Of a DNA stretch of 64,000 nt, positions 34,437 to 43,395 are shown piece by piece. The notes beneath the pieces are model-generated. The model worked only from the letters and a program-made list of their open reading frames with translations. It ran no database searches and was not told the DNA's origin. Each line of letters opens with the position of its first letter. Position 1 is the stretch's first letter. The stretch comes from Flavobacterium oncorhynchi (lineage in GTDB: Bacteria > Bacteroidota > Bacteroidia > Flavobacteriales > Flavobacteriaceae): contig NZ_MUHA01000028.1 in assembly GCF_002217355.1 (NCBI RefSeq), positions 99,251 through 163,250 on the forward strand. Reading direction: 5' to 3'. The translations under genes and the position numbers were made by a program.

Positions 34437-34676
34437 GACTTCGAAAAGAAGATAGTAACACCTAAGGTTAAACACTAGAATTGTTTAAGTAATTAGTATG
34501 AAATTGATTACGAAAAGAGGAAAAGATACTAACTAAAACTTTCTATAAATTATTTTCTAAAACCAATGGATTAGCCGTGAAATTAACGTTTCGCTTTTAA
34601 GATGGATGTATTGATTGTTTAAAGACATACCTTTTCAAGAAGTAGCTTCTAAAATTTTTAAAGCTGCTATTTTTTG
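34437..34676 (+). ncRNA. Candidate structured RNA, about 240 nt, 6S-like layout
   Basis: A predicted start at about 34437 and a terminator hairpin (34641-34646 with 34663-34668, then TTTTTT) define about 240 nt. The 5' end (34438-34448) pairs with 34631-34643 over 11 bp with a 2-nt bulge, which would close the molecule; 34493-34499 pairs with 34526-34532. The longest ATG frame inside is 12 codons. Closed ends, this length and a free-standing terminator fit a 6S-type RNA, but 6S has little sequence conservation and I cannot confirm this. Parts of the 802-nt gap not listed here (34080-34401, 34677-34745) show nothing I can name. Confidence 0.4.
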
Positions 34677-34745
34677 ATCAGATTCGAATTTATTTTATTT
34701 CTGTTTTTTTTTAATTACAATTTTTTTTAAAACGAGAATAAAAAG

Positions 34746-34776
34746 GGAAAGGCTGCTTGTAATGAGCAGCCTTTCC
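34746..34776. other. Strong hairpin in the menB/cvfB gap
   Basis: Perfect 12-bp stem (34746-34757 with 34765-34776), 7-nt loop. There is no T-run on the plus side; on the minus strand the next bases are moderately T-rich, so it could end the cvfB transcript. Confidence 0.5.
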
Positions 34777-34811
34777 TGTTATAATCAGTTTGTTTAAACT
34801 CTAAAAAATAG

Positions 34812-34860
34812 AAATTCCAAATTCCAATTGAGCATTCAATGCCATTGGAATTTGGAATTT
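34812..34860. repeat. Inverted repeat with T-run beyond the cvfB stop
   Basis: Arms 34812-34830 and 34843-34860 match at all but one inserted base (AAATTCCAAATTCCAAT). A T-run follows at 34858-34863 on the plus strand. It looks like a dispersed repeat and could serve as a terminator. Confidence 0.6.
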
Positions 34861-34881
34861 TTTATTGAAATTTTAAAAATG

Positions 34882-35745
34882 CTAATTTTCTTTTACCAAA
34901 TAAATTCCATCTTCCTTGATCTCGATAAGTTTTTCTTTGTATAAAGCTCCAATTGCTTTCTTAAAAGTTTTTTTACTCATTTTTAGGACCGTTTTAATAT
35001 CTTCAGGGTGCGAATTGTCGTTTAAACGTAAAAAGCCTCTATTTGCTCTTAATTCATCTAAGATTTTCTCTGCATTTGGTTCAATACTTTGGTAACCTTG
35101 AACTTGCAATGCAACATCTATTTTATTGTCAGGGCGAATGTTTTTAATGTAACCACGCATTCTGTCGCCGGTTCTTATTGAATCGTCGTAAACTTCATCT
35201 TTATACAACAAACCTTTGTGCTGCTCATTGATAATTACATTTATTCCTAATTCAGTAATATGCGAAACGATCAAATCAACTTCTTCTCCTTTTTCAACTG
35301 TAAGCTGATCGTTGTTTAAAAATTGGTTTAATTTACTTGATGCTACTAAACGATTCGTTTTTTCATCTTTATAAAGGTAAACCAGATAACGTTTTCCTTT
35401 TTCCATTGGACGAGCTTGTTCTTTAAACGGAACAAGAATGTCTTTCTCCATTCCCCAATCCATAAAAGCGCCCACATTATTAATATAATTTACTCTTAAA
35501 AGTGCAAATTCATTTAATAAAATATAAGGTTCCAGCGTAGTTGCAACTGGGCGTTGTTCGTGATCTAGATAAACAAAGACAACTAGTTCTTCGCCTATTT
35601 CAAATTCATTTGGAACATATTTGTTGGGTAATAAAATGTCGTGAATTCCTTCAGGATCTTTTTCAGGATTTCCTAAAAAAAGTCCCACTTTGGTATCACG
35701 TAATATAGTTAGTGTATTGTATTTTCCTATTTCAATCATATTCAT
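34882..35745 (-). CDS. CvfB-like S1 RNA-binding protein
   Basis: 287 residues with repeated OB-type S1 domains (about residues 1-60, 65-130 and 145-215; for example GAFMDWGMEKDILVPFKEQ and GINVIINEQHKGLLYKDEV) and a C-terminal winged helix (about 220-285, KTFKKAIGALYKEKLIEIKEDG). This is the domain order of CvfB, an RNA-binding regulator first linked to virulence genes in Gram-positives. Binding targets are unknown. The gene is alone on its transcript, between the ncRNA candidate and the M28 peptidase (divergent). Confidence 0.88.
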   Translation of the reverse strand: MNMIEIGKYNTLTILRDTKVGLFLGNPEKDPEGIHDILLPNKYVPNEFEIGEELVVFVYLDHEQRPVATTLEPYILLNEFALLRVNYINNVGAFMDWGMEKDILVPFKEQARPMEKGKRYLVYLYKDEKTNRLVASSKLNQFLNNDQLTVEKGEEVDLIVSHITELGINVIINEQHKGLLYKDEVYDDSIRTGDRMRGYIKNIRPDNKIDVALQVQGYQSIEPNAEKILDELRANRGFLRLNDNSHPEDIKTVLKMSKKTFKKAIGALYKEKLIEIKEDGIYLVKEN

Positions 35746-35881
35746 AAAGTTCTAAGGTGCAAATGTACGAAGTTTGAAAATGGTAATCCGAAAAATATGC
35801 GGGATAAAAAAAGAAGCAGTCATTTTATTGTAGTTTGTTGCTTTTGGTTAAATTTGAAAACTTGTAATTAATCCCAAATCA

Positions 35882-37231
35882 ATGAAAAAGAATCTTATTT
35901 ATACTGCTTTTGCCTTTCTTCTTTTCGCGCAGGCTTCAATCTCGCAAGTTTCCGAAGACTTGGAAATAAAAAAAATGATAGGCGAAATTAAGGCCGAAAA
36001 TCTTGAAGCTACCGTTTATAAATTAGTTTCGTTTGGAACTAGACATACTTTGAGCGATGCAAAAAACAAAACAAAAGGAATTGGGGCTGCGCAGCAATGG
36101 GTGAAATCTGAGTTCGATAAATTTGCATTGGAATCTAACGGAAGATTAACTTCTGAAATTGACTATTTTACTGTTAAAGCCGACGGTAAGCGAATTAACG
36201 TAGACAGCCAGATTGGGAATGTAATGGCGACTTTAAAAGGAACTGACCCTACAGATAATCGTGTATTGATTATCAGCGGACATCTTGATTCACGCGTAAC
36301 AGATGTTATGAATATTAAAGCAAATGCTCCCGGAGCAAATGATGATGGTTCTGGCGTTGCGGCAGTTATTGAACTTGCCAAAGTAATGAGCAAAAGATCA
36401 TTTCCAGCTACTATAATATTTGTTGCTGTAACTGGCGAAGAACAAGGTTTGATTGGAGCTCGACATCTTGCAGAAAAAGCAAAAGCACAAAACTGGAATA
36501 TAGTTGCAATGCTTAATAATGATATGATTGGCAACAGTTTATCAAGCGGGACTAATTTAAGAGACAATACTCAAATTCGCGTTTTCAGTGAAACAATTCC
36601 GTATTTAGAAACTGAAGAAGAAGCAAAAATGCGTAAAGCTGTAAGCCGTGATAATGATAGCCCATCAAGGCTTTTGGCTCGATATATAAAAACCGTTACA
36701 GAGCAATATGTAGATCAGCTGAAAGTAAAATTAGTATATCGAAATGATCGTTTTTTGCGTGGTGGAGATCATACTCCTTTTAGTCAAAATGGTTTTACCG
36801 CCGTTCGTTTTTGCGAAATGAATGAAAATTTTGATCATCAGCATCAAGATTTAAGAACCGAAAACAATATTAAATATGGCGATTTGCCGGAATTTATGGA
36901 TTTTGATTATTTAAGAAAAAATACCTGTTCGAATTTAGCCACTTTAGCTAATCTTGCTTCATCGCCAAAAGCACCAGAAAATCTTGGAATTGTGGTTAAG
37001 AAACTTTCAAATTCATCGACTTTAATTTGGTCAGCACCTGCTGGAAAAGAACAGTATGGTTATCAAATTTTAATGCGAGAAACTTCTTCTTCACATTGGG
37101 AAAAAACCTTTTTTGTAAAAGATACTCGAGCCGAAATACCTTATTCTAAAGATAATTACTTTTTTGCCGTGCAAACTGTTGATGCTTTAGGACATGCAAG
37201 TTTACCTGTTTTTCCAATTCCAATTAAATAA
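35882..37231 (+). CDS. Secreted M28-family zinc peptidase with C-terminal beta domain
   Basis: 449 residues. Signal peptide KKNLIYTAFAFLLFAQASIS. Metal ligands of the co-catalytic zinc site follow in M28 order: GHLDSR (His, about 138), NDDGSG (Asp, about 154), TGEEQG (Glu, general base and ligand, about 187), NNDMIG and GGDHTPF (His, about 297). The last ~85 residues form a fibronectin-III-like domain (APENLGIVVKKLSNSSTLIWSA), perhaps for surface binding. An exported aminopeptidase, probably for peptide use. A strong terminator follows. Confidence 0.92.
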   Translation: MKKNLIYTAFAFLLFAQASISQVSEDLEIKKMIGEIKAENLEATVYKLVSFGTRHTLSDAKNKTKGIGAAQQWVKSEFDKFALESNGRLTSEIDYFTVKADGKRINVDSQIGNVMATLKGTDPTDNRVLIISGHLDSRVTDVMNIKANAPGANDDGSGVAAVIELAKVMSKRSFPATIIFVAVTGEEQGLIGARHLAEKAKAQNWNIVAMLNNDMIGNSLSSGTNLRDNTQIRVFSETIPYLETEEEAKMRKAVSRDNDSPSRLLARYIKTVTEQYVDQLKVKLVYRNDRFLRGGDHTPFSQNGFTAVRFCEMNENFDHQHQDLRTENNIKYGDLPEFMDFDYLRKNTCSNLATLANLASSPKAPENLGIVVKKLSNSSTLIWSAPAGKEQYGYQILMRETSSSHWEKTFFVKDTRAEIPYSKDNYFFAVQTVDALGHASLPVFPIPIK

Positions 37232-37232
37232 T

Positions 37233-37273
37233 AGAACTAAAAAAAGCGCCTTTATGGCGCTTTTTTTAGTTCT
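37233..37273. terminator. Strong bidirectional terminator
   Basis: Perfect 18-bp stem (37233-37250 with 37256-37273), 5-nt loop; the stem includes the A- and T-runs, so it works for both the M28 gene and menD. Confidence 0.93.
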
Positions 37274-37342
37274 ATTTGTAAGTATTTTCTTTTTTAAAGT
37301 ATAACGGTTGATAAGTAATAAAGGACAACTCTGTACTTACTA

Positions 37343-39004
37343 TTAAACCAGCTTCTTAAAATATTGTTTTAAAATAACATCGTTCTCTGCTGTTGGAGTA
37401 AAAATCTCCAGTATTCCAGGTTCATCATTTGTATTATAAAGTAATTCCAGATTCTGTTCTAATGAAGTTAAATCATCAGCTTTGAAATAATTGCATTTAT
37501 ACATCGCTGCTAAATGTTCCGCAGTTAGATGATGTGAAGTTTCAAAATAGGTGTTAAATACAGGTTTTTCTTCATGTCCGGGTAAAATTCTAAATATTCC
37601 GCCGCCGCCATTGTTGATCAAAATGATTTTAAAGTTCTTAGGGATATAGGAATTCCATAAAGCATTACTATCGTATAAAAAACTGATATCGCCTGTAATA
37701 AACACATTTTGTTTGGTATTTCCAACAGCTGCACCAATTGCGGTTGAAGTACTTCCGTCAATACCACTGGTGCCACGATTGCAGAATACTTCAATACTTG
37801 AATCAATATCAATTAATTGTGCATATCGAATTGCAGAACTGTTACTGATTTGCAATTGGCTGTTTTTAGGAAGTGATTCAATAACTTTTTCAAAGACTTT
37901 AAAATCTGAAAAGGCAATTTTATCTAAATATTCTTGTTTTCGGGCTTTTCGTAAAGTATAGATTTTACTAATTTTAGAAGAATAGTCACTAATTGTAAAT
38001 TCTGTTTTTGGCAGCAAAGATTTAAAGAATTCATTTGGCTTCATAACAAAATGCTTCGTTAAAGCGCTAAAAGTATCATAAGCTCGAAGTGTATCTATAT
38101 GCCAATGATTTTGTGGTTTGTACTTACGTAAAAAACCTTTAATTCGTTTAGATACAATCATTCCGCCAAAAGTCACTAAAATATCTGGTTGAAATGCTTG
38201 AAAATCAGAATCGTCAAATGGAGTAATTAAAGTATCAATACTATTGATAAAACTAGGATGATGCAAGTTTGAAGTAGTTTCTGTAAGAACTACAACTGAA
38301 GGATCGGCGGCTAAGTTCTCAAGAATTTCAGTATCAATTGTATTGGCATCATTTACTCCTACAAGAACTAATTTTCGTTTCGCTGAATTCCAAATCGAAA
38401 TAAATTCTGCTCCATTTTCGATGATTTTTACATCTTCTGCTGCTTCTATAGTTGTAATTTTTGGCTGTACAGAAAGTGTTTCAACAGTTTCATATAAAGG
38501 TTCTTCAAACGGAGCATTAATATGAACTGGTCCTCTTTGAAGAATTGCAGTTTCTATGGCCTTATTTATTTTCAAATCATTTTCAACAGAAGCTTCTTCC
38601 GTTAAATTAGCATTAAAAACAGAGTGATTTTTAAAAACATTTTCCTGACGAATAGTTTGTCCATCGCCAATATCGATTTTGCTTTGCGGGCGATCGGCAG
38701 AGATTATGATCAACGGAATCTGACTATAAAAAGCTTCGGCTACAGCTGGATAATAATTAAGCAATGCTGAACCTGAAGTGCAGATAACTGCTGTAGGTTT
38801 TTTAGTTTGCTGCGCAATTCCTAATGCGAAAAATGCCGCACAGCGCTCATCGGCAATGCTGTAACATTTGAAGTTAGAATTTTGGGCAAATCCGATAGTT
38901 AATGGAGCGTTTCGTGAACCGGGAGAAATTATAATATTGTGAATTCCTTTTGCTGAACAAATTTCGATAATGCTTTGCGCAAGCTCTATTTTGGGGTAAA
39001 TCAT
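37343..39004 (-). CDS. menD: SEPHCHC synthase
   Basis: 553 residues from the ATG at 39002-39004 (MIYPKIELAQSI). An in-frame ATG 81 nt upstream would add 27 residues that do not fit the family. A ThDP enzyme joining isochorismate and 2-oxoglutarate in menaquinone synthesis. Visible are ISPGSRNAPLT (N-terminal MenD signature), ADERCAAFFALG (the conserved ThDP glutamate), CTSGSALLNYYPAVAEA, and the ThDP-Mg motif TGDISFLYDSNALWN...NNGGGGIF (about 440-475). It is apart from the other men genes by cvfB and M28. No menF gene is visible next to it. Confidence 0.94.
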   Translation of the reverse strand: MIYPKIELAQSIIEICSAKGIHNIIISPGSRNAPLTIGFAQNSNFKCYSIADERCAAFFALGIAQQTKKPTAVICTSGSALLNYYPAVAEAFYSQIPLIIISADRPQSKIDIGDGQTIRQENVFKNHSVFNANLTEEASVENDLKINKAIETAILQRGPVHINAPFEEPLYETVETLSVQPKITTIEAAEDVKIIENGAEFISIWNSAKRKLVLVGVNDANTIDTEILENLAADPSVVVLTETTSNLHHPSFINSIDTLITPFDDSDFQAFQPDILVTFGGMIVSKRIKGFLRKYKPQNHWHIDTLRAYDTFSALTKHFVMKPNEFFKSLLPKTEFTISDYSSKISKIYTLRKARKQEYLDKIAFSDFKVFEKVIESLPKNSQLQISNSSAIRYAQLIDIDSSIEVFCNRGTSGIDGSTSTAIGAAVGNTKQNVFITGDISFLYDSNALWNSYIPKNFKIILINNGGGGIFRILPGHEEKPVFNTYFETSHHLTAEHLAAMYKCNYFKADDLTSLEQNLELLYNTNDEPGILEIFTPTAENDVILKQYFKKLV

Positions 39005-39178
39005 TCTAAATAGTGTATTACTTTTTAAAGAAAATCTATTGCTTAGAATTTCTTTTACAATTACAAAGTTACAAACTTCATGCATGATTTAACTTATATT
39101 AGCAAGATATTATGACCCATTTTTAGAAAAAGGGAATATATTTGTAAATCGAACATTTTTTATTAAAACAGATCGTTT

Positions 39179-40354
39179 ATGCGTTTCTTATATTTACTTT
39201 TTATTCTCATTTCAGTTCAGTCTATACAAGCACAAAATCAGTTTACTGTTGATGAAACGCCATATAAAACAGCGTTAGAAAGTGCTAAAACACAGAATAA
39301 ACCACTGTTTGTAATGCTTTTTGCAGATTGGTGTCCGCATTGCAACAAAATGAAAAAAGAAGTTTTTAGTGATCCAAATGTGATGGCTTTTTTAAATAAA
39401 AACTATATCTGTGTTTGGAAAAATGTGGATAAAGAAGAAGGAACTGCGCTTAAAAATAAATTTAGAACGACTTCACTTCCTGCTTTTCTATTTTTAGATT
39501 CAAATGAAAATCTTTTATATGCTTTAAAAGGAGAAATGAAAACAGCCGATTTTTTAACAGAAGCGTCTAATGCTTTAAATCCAAAATTACAATTACCTTA
39601 TTTAGAAAAACAGTTTCTAGCCGATCCAAGCAATTCTAATGCCTATTTTGCTTATTTGAATAGTTTGAAAAAAGGAAGAGATAGAAATGAAATAGCTATT
39701 CCAACACACATTTATCTTAATACACAATCAGATGCACAATTAATAAGTGAGACCAATTGGCGTATAATTGCAAATGGTGTTACAGATATTAATTCGAGAG
39801 AATTTCAGTACGTTTTAAAACATCAAAATGAATTCGCTGCTGTTGCTTCTCAAAAACGTATTGATCGTAAAGTTGAAAGTATTGTAAACGAATTACTACG
39901 TCCTTTAGTTGATAATTTAGACACTGTGAACTACTATAAACAAAGAGAAGTTGCAAAATCGATTCGATTGCAAAAGACAGATTCTCTTGTGTTTAAATTT
40001 GATTTAACATTGGCTGAACGTACCGAAAAATGGCAGTTTTATAAAAAAGTAACGCTTGAAGATACTCAAAAATTAGTTTGGAATGATGCCAGTTTTTTGA
40101 AGGATATAGGACAAACTTATTTAAAACATATTTCTGATGCCGAAAGTTTAAAAAAATGCATTTTTTGGGTAAAACATTCAATAGAACTAAATGATTCTTA
40201 TGACGGTAATTTACTTCTCGCAAGACTTTACAATAAGATAAAAGACAAAAAAACAGCACTTAAATATGCCAAAGATGCAAAAGTAATTTGTACCGAAATG
40301 ACTTGGAGTACCAAAGATGTTGATACATTACTGGCCGAATTAAACTCTAAATAA
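39179..40354 (+). CDS. Secreted thioredoxin-fold protein
   Basis: 391 residues. Signal peptide MRFLYLLFILISVQSIQAQ. An N-terminal thioredoxin-like domain (about 22-140) has the redox pair WCPHC (about 52), preceded by FVMLFAD. The remaining 250 residues are alpha-helical and include TPR-like pairs near the end (GNLLLARLYNKIKDKKTALK). Periplasmic disulfide chemistry is likely. No maturation partner is next to it. The region 40355-40450 contains only a 9-bp hairpin without a T-run (40402-40425). Confidence 0.85.
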   Translation: MRFLYLLFILISVQSIQAQNQFTVDETPYKTALESAKTQNKPLFVMLFADWCPHCNKMKKEVFSDPNVMAFLNKNYICVWKNVDKEEGTALKNKFRTTSLPAFLFLDSNENLLYALKGEMKTADFLTEASNALNPKLQLPYLEKQFLADPSNSNAYFAYLNSLKKGRDRNEIAIPTHIYLNTQSDAQLISETNWRIIANGVTDINSREFQYVLKHQNEFAAVASQKRIDRKVESIVNELLRPLVDNLDTVNYYKQREVAKSIRLQKTDSLVFKFDLTLAERTEKWQFYKKVTLEDTQKLVWNDASFLKDIGQTYLKHISDAESLKKCIFWVKHSIELNDSYDGNLLLARLYNKIKDKKTALKYAKDAKVICTEMTWSTKDVDTLLAELNSK

Positions 40355-40450
40355 ATCAAAAAAAAAGCAGCAAATTTACTTAATGAGTTTGCTTTCGCTT
40401 GAATCACAAAGTAGTTTTTGTGATTTGAATTTTCAAAAAATAACCAAAAC

Positions 40451-40948
40451 ATGGCACTTATTCTTAGACCTGCAATAAAAAAGGATTTAGAAAAAATTCT
40501 TGAAATTGTAAATCATTCTATCCTGCATACAACAGCAAATTATAGTTACGATATTCAGACTATTGAAGTACAAACAAAATGGTTTGAAGATAAGAAAACT
40601 AAAAACATTCCAATTGTCGTGGCTGAGTTAGAAAATGAGGTTGTTGGTTTTGGAAGTTATGGACAGTTTCGCGAGAAAATTGGTTATCAATACACTGTTG
40701 AACATTCTGTATATGTAGTGGACAATGTAATTGGAAAAGGCGTAGGTTCAAAATTGCTTACAGAACTTATTCGGTTGGCCAAAGAACAAGGTTTTCATGT
40801 AATGATTGGTGCAATCGACGCAGATAATGCAGGAAGTATTGCTTTTCATGAAAAATTTGGTTTTGTGACAACCGGTACAATTCGCGAAGTTGGATATAAA
40901 TTTGATCACTGGCTTGATTTGGTTTTTATGCAATTGATCTTGAAATAA
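40451..40948 (+). CDS. GNAT N-acetyltransferase (phosphinothricin acetyltransferase-like)
   Basis: 165 residues. The acetyl-CoA loop is in GKGVGSKLLTELI (about 98), with the usual order of strands (VVAELENEVVGFGSYGQFR, then HSVYVVDNVIGKGVG, then GAIDADNAGSIAFHEKFGF). The TVEHSVYV segment and the total length fit the Pat/Bar subfamily acting on amino-acid-like substrates. It is 8 nt before the hydrolase gene. The real substrate is unknown. Confidence 0.88.
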   Translation: MALILRPAIKKDLEKILEIVNHSILHTTANYSYDIQTIEVQTKWFEDKKTKNIPIVVAELENEVVGFGSYGQFREKIGYQYTVEHSVYVVDNVIGKGVGSKLLTELIRLAKEQGFHVMIGAIDADNAGSIAFHEKFGFVTTGTIREVGYKFDHWLDLVFMQLILK

Positions 40949-40955
40949 TTTTAAA

Positions 40956-41867
40956 ATGAATTCAAACCCTGCTATACAAAAAGGATACCTTCAAGTTAAT
41001 AATTTGCATGAAATCTATTATGAAGTTTGTGGTACTGGAGAACCCTATTTGTTTGTTCATGGAGGTCCAGGTGCTGGTTTTTCAGAAAAAGACAAACGTT
41101 TTTTTGATTTTAAAAAACATAAAGTTGTTTTCTTTGACCAAAGAGGAGCTTCAAAAAGTAAACCATTTGCGAGCATAGAAGATAATACGACTCAAGATTT
41201 GGTCAATGATATAAATACCCTTTTATCTCATCTTAATATTGAAAAAATAAACATTTTTGGTGGTTCATGGGGAACAGCGTTAAGTCTTGTATTTGCAATT
41301 CAAAATCCTGAGAAAGTAAAAAGTCTTTTGCTAAGAGGTGTTTTTCTTGCAGATCAAAAAACAATTCACCACTTTTTAGGAGGAGCTCTTAATAAACAAT
41401 ATCCTGCAGAATGGCAAAGGTTTAAAAAGAATGTTCCTGCTGACTCTTCACTAAGTATTTCAGAATATTACTTAGATCAGATGCTGAACGGAACTCTCGA
41501 AAATAGAGATTTTTATTGCTATGAATGGGCTTATTATGAAATTTCTATTTTTATAAAAGGAATTAAAGCAAATGAAATCGATGGCATTATTCAACAATTT
41601 CCATATCAGTCTTTAAGTATTATGGAGGCTCATTATATGAGTAATAATTGTTTCTTAGAAGATGATTACATAGCTGATAATCTAAGAATTATTGAAGACA
41701 TTCCCATTACAATAATACATGGAGAACATGATGCAATCTGTCCCGTTGAGTTTGCGCAGAAAATTCACAGTAACTTAAAAAAATCTGTTTTATATATTGA
41801 AAATGCAGGTCATTCAGATTCTGAACCTGCCATTGAAAAAAGAATCATAAGTGTCTTAAATCAATAA
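40956..41867 (+). CDS. Alpha/beta hydrolase, proline-iminopeptidase-like (S33)
   Basis: 303 residues. FVHGGPGAGFS is the HGGPG oxyanion loop typical of proline iminopeptidases, GGSWGTALS (about 105) holds the nucleophilic serine, HGEHDAICP (about 246) the aspartate, and ENAGHSDSEP (about 285) the histidine. It probably cuts N-terminal proline from peptides; other ester or amide substrates are possible. No signal peptide. Co-transcribed with the acetyltransferase. The stretch 41868-41925 contains a degenerate copy of the GGTTCAAAG-type repeat. Confidence 0.9.
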   Translation: MNSNPAIQKGYLQVNNLHEIYYEVCGTGEPYLFVHGGPGAGFSEKDKRFFDFKKHKVVFFDQRGASKSKPFASIEDNTTQDLVNDINTLLSHLNIEKINIFGGSWGTALSLVFAIQNPEKVKSLLLRGVFLADQKTIHHFLGGALNKQYPAEWQRFKKNVPADSSLSISEYYLDQMLNGTLENRDFYCYEWAYYEISIFIKGIKANEIDGIIQQFPYQSLSIMEAHYMSNNCFLEDDYIADNLRIIEDIPITIIHGEHDAICPVEFAQKIHSNLKKSVLYIENAGHSDSEPAIEKRIISVLNQ

Positions 41868-41926
41868 TCTTTAAAGAAAAACAAAGAGAACTCTGCTCCT
41901 ATGCGCCTTTGCCTCTTTGTACCTAA

Positions 41927-41969
41927 AAAAAAGCTCCAAATTCGAAGAATTCAAATTTGGAGCTTTTTT
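41927..41969. terminator. Bidirectional terminator
   Basis: Perfect 16-bp stem (41927-41942 with 41954-41969), 11-nt loop, with A- and T-runs in the stem ends. It separates the hydrolase (+) from glutathione peroxidase (-). Confidence 0.9.
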
Positions 41970-41979
41970 GAAAGCGTTT

Positions 41980-42558
41980 TTAACTCTTAATCCATTTAAT
42001 AATTTCAGGATCTGTTGGAAGTGTTTTTGGTTTAATAACCTTTACCAATTCTCCTTTTTCATTGATTAAATATTTTTGAAAATTCCATTCTACTTCAGAA
42101 TCCTGCAAACCATTTTTAGATTTTTGAGTCAGGAATTTATAAATTTCGCACATATCATCTCCTTTTACCGAAACTTTATTCATCATCGGAAAAGTTACGC
42201 CATAATTTTGCTGGCAAAACGTTTCGATTTCTTTATTGGTTCCTGGTTCTTGTGAAGCAAAGTTGTTTGCTGGAAAACCTACAATTACAAATCCTTTATC
42301 TTTATATTCTTTGTAGATTGCTTCCAGATCTTTGTACTGCGGTGTTAATCCACATTTTGAAGCTGTGTTTACAATCATGACTTTTTTGCCTTTTAAAGAC
42401 GCAAAATCAAAGGTATCACCTGATAAATCTTCTACTTTAAATTGGTAAATGTTTTCTTTTGCCATGACATCTTTTTTAGGTTTATGGCTCGTTAGAGCCT
42501 GAATTTGCGGAGCTATCATAAATAAAGCGCTGCAAATTAAAATTGCTATATTTTTCAT
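41980..42558 (-). CDS. Glutathione-peroxidase-family thiol peroxidase (exported)
   Basis: 192 residues. The catalytic set is complete: Cys69 in NTASKCGLTPQ, Gln in NNFASQEPG, and Trp-Asn in EWNFQKYL. It is the cysteine form and lacks the dimer loop, so thioredoxin is the likely reductant. The N-terminus MKNIAILICSALFMIAPQIQ is a signal peptide, which suggests a periplasmic peroxidase, in contrast to most cytoplasmic homologues. It is alone on its transcript. Confidence 0.92.
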   Translation of the reverse strand: MKNIAILICSALFMIAPQIQALTSHKPKKDVMAKENIYQFKVEDLSGDTFDFASLKGKKVMIVNTASKCGLTPQYKDLEAIYKEYKDKGFVIVGFPANNFASQEPGTNKEIETFCQQNYGVTFPMMNKVSVKGDDMCEIYKFLTQKSKNGLQDSEVEWNFQKYLINEKGELVKVIKPKTLPTDPEIIKWIKS

Positions 42559-42649
42559 TGTTTAATTTTTTATAAAATTAGTCAAAATCTGTTTTGCAGT
42601 ATATTTTTGAAGTCTTTATTTTTATTAAACATACGTTAAATAAAAAATT

Positions 42650-42680
42650 GAAGCCTAGCGTTAATCAGACGCTAGGCTTC
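42650..42680 (-). terminator. Strong hairpin, terminator on the minus strand
   Basis: Perfect 12-bp stem (42650-42661 with 42669-42680), 7-nt loop. On the minus strand a T-rich stretch (AATTTTTTA) follows the stem, so it would end a transcript arriving from 43.0 kb. Confidence 0.7.
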
Positions 42681-42743
42681 CCCCCATACAAACAAATCAA
42701 ACCATGAATTTATTTTTAAATGCTTTTATATCTTTCTAAAATT

Positions 42744-42901
42744 ATAGTTGATGCTTCGGTTATGGTAAAAATTATTTTTTCAATCTTAATCACTAAATTT
42801 TCTTTCGATGGCGTTTATATGTAGATTGTTTTCTTTGCTATTTTTGTGATTACTTTTTTGCTTTAATAATTTTTGGTTGGAAGTCCGAAGACATCAACTA
42901 T
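42744..42901 (-). ncRNA. Structured region with nested long-range helices
   Basis: Outer arms 42744-42759 and 42885-42901 are complementary over 16 nt with one bulged base. Inside them 42787-42793 pairs perfectly with 42846-42852. Nested pairing over 158 nt, between a small ORF and a terminator on the same strand, suggests a folded RNA (3' UTR or processed RNA). Pairing alone does not prove direction; the minus strand is chosen because of the terminator at 42650-42680. The rest of the 837-nt gap (42559-42649, 43045-43395) shows no other clear feature. Confidence 0.35.
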
Positions 42902-42909
42902 CTTATTTT

Positions 42910-43044
42910 TTATTGTATTTCTTTAGTTTCTTTGTTCCATTTTTTTTCAATTTCTTTTCTAAAATCACTTTCACTGTAATTCTGTAAAGCCAAAACTGTT
43001 GTTAAACCCACAATTAATATTTTAAATCTATTTGTACTTATCAT
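42910..43044 (-). CDS. Small ORF, 44 aa, hydrophobic N-terminus
   Basis: ATG at 43042-43044 and stop TAA at 42910-42912. The peptide starts MISTNRFKILIVGLTTVLAL, a possible signal or membrane segment, and ends in a charged, amphipathic helix (SESDFRKEIEKKWNKE). Not recognised. It is divergent from the ECF sigma gene by 351 nt and 8 nt from the structured region. The coding signal is short, so it could be fortuitous; the position before a folded region and a terminator argues in favour of a real transcript. Confidence 0.45.
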   Translation of the reverse strand: MISTNRFKILIVGLTTVLALQNYSESDFRKEIEKKWNKETKEIQ

Positions 43045-43395
43045 AGAACTTTAGTTTTGTAAGATTTACATTCTATTTATTTCGGTCTGAATACTATTTT
43101 TTTTTTGAATATGAATACTTGAAAATTCCTCTTAAGTACTTTAGCATCAATTAAAAAGAAAGAAGACTGCTATTTTACTTGAAATTTTTTACATGTTATA
43201 ATAGCATTTACGTAATTGGTTCACTTTTGGTTTTAAAAAAATGAAAAAAAATTACATTTTTTTTGAAACCCCTTATTTTTCTAGGTTTAAGACTGTTAAA
43301 AAAAATGAAATTTTGACAAAAAAATAAATTATCTTTATCTCAGGTTACAGATAATATTTACTAATTTTTTGTTTAAACTTTAAAAATCCAAATCT

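Noticed and set aside
34500..34538. 12-codon ORF inside the ncRNA candidate (MKLITKRGKDTN)
   Set aside because: Too short to support, with no ribosome site visible; the region is better explained as structured RNA.
43266..43288. Inverted AAACC/GGTTT pair before the ECF sigma gene as its own promoter
   Set aside because: Only 5-nt arms and no match to a recognisable -35/-10 pair; too weak to support.
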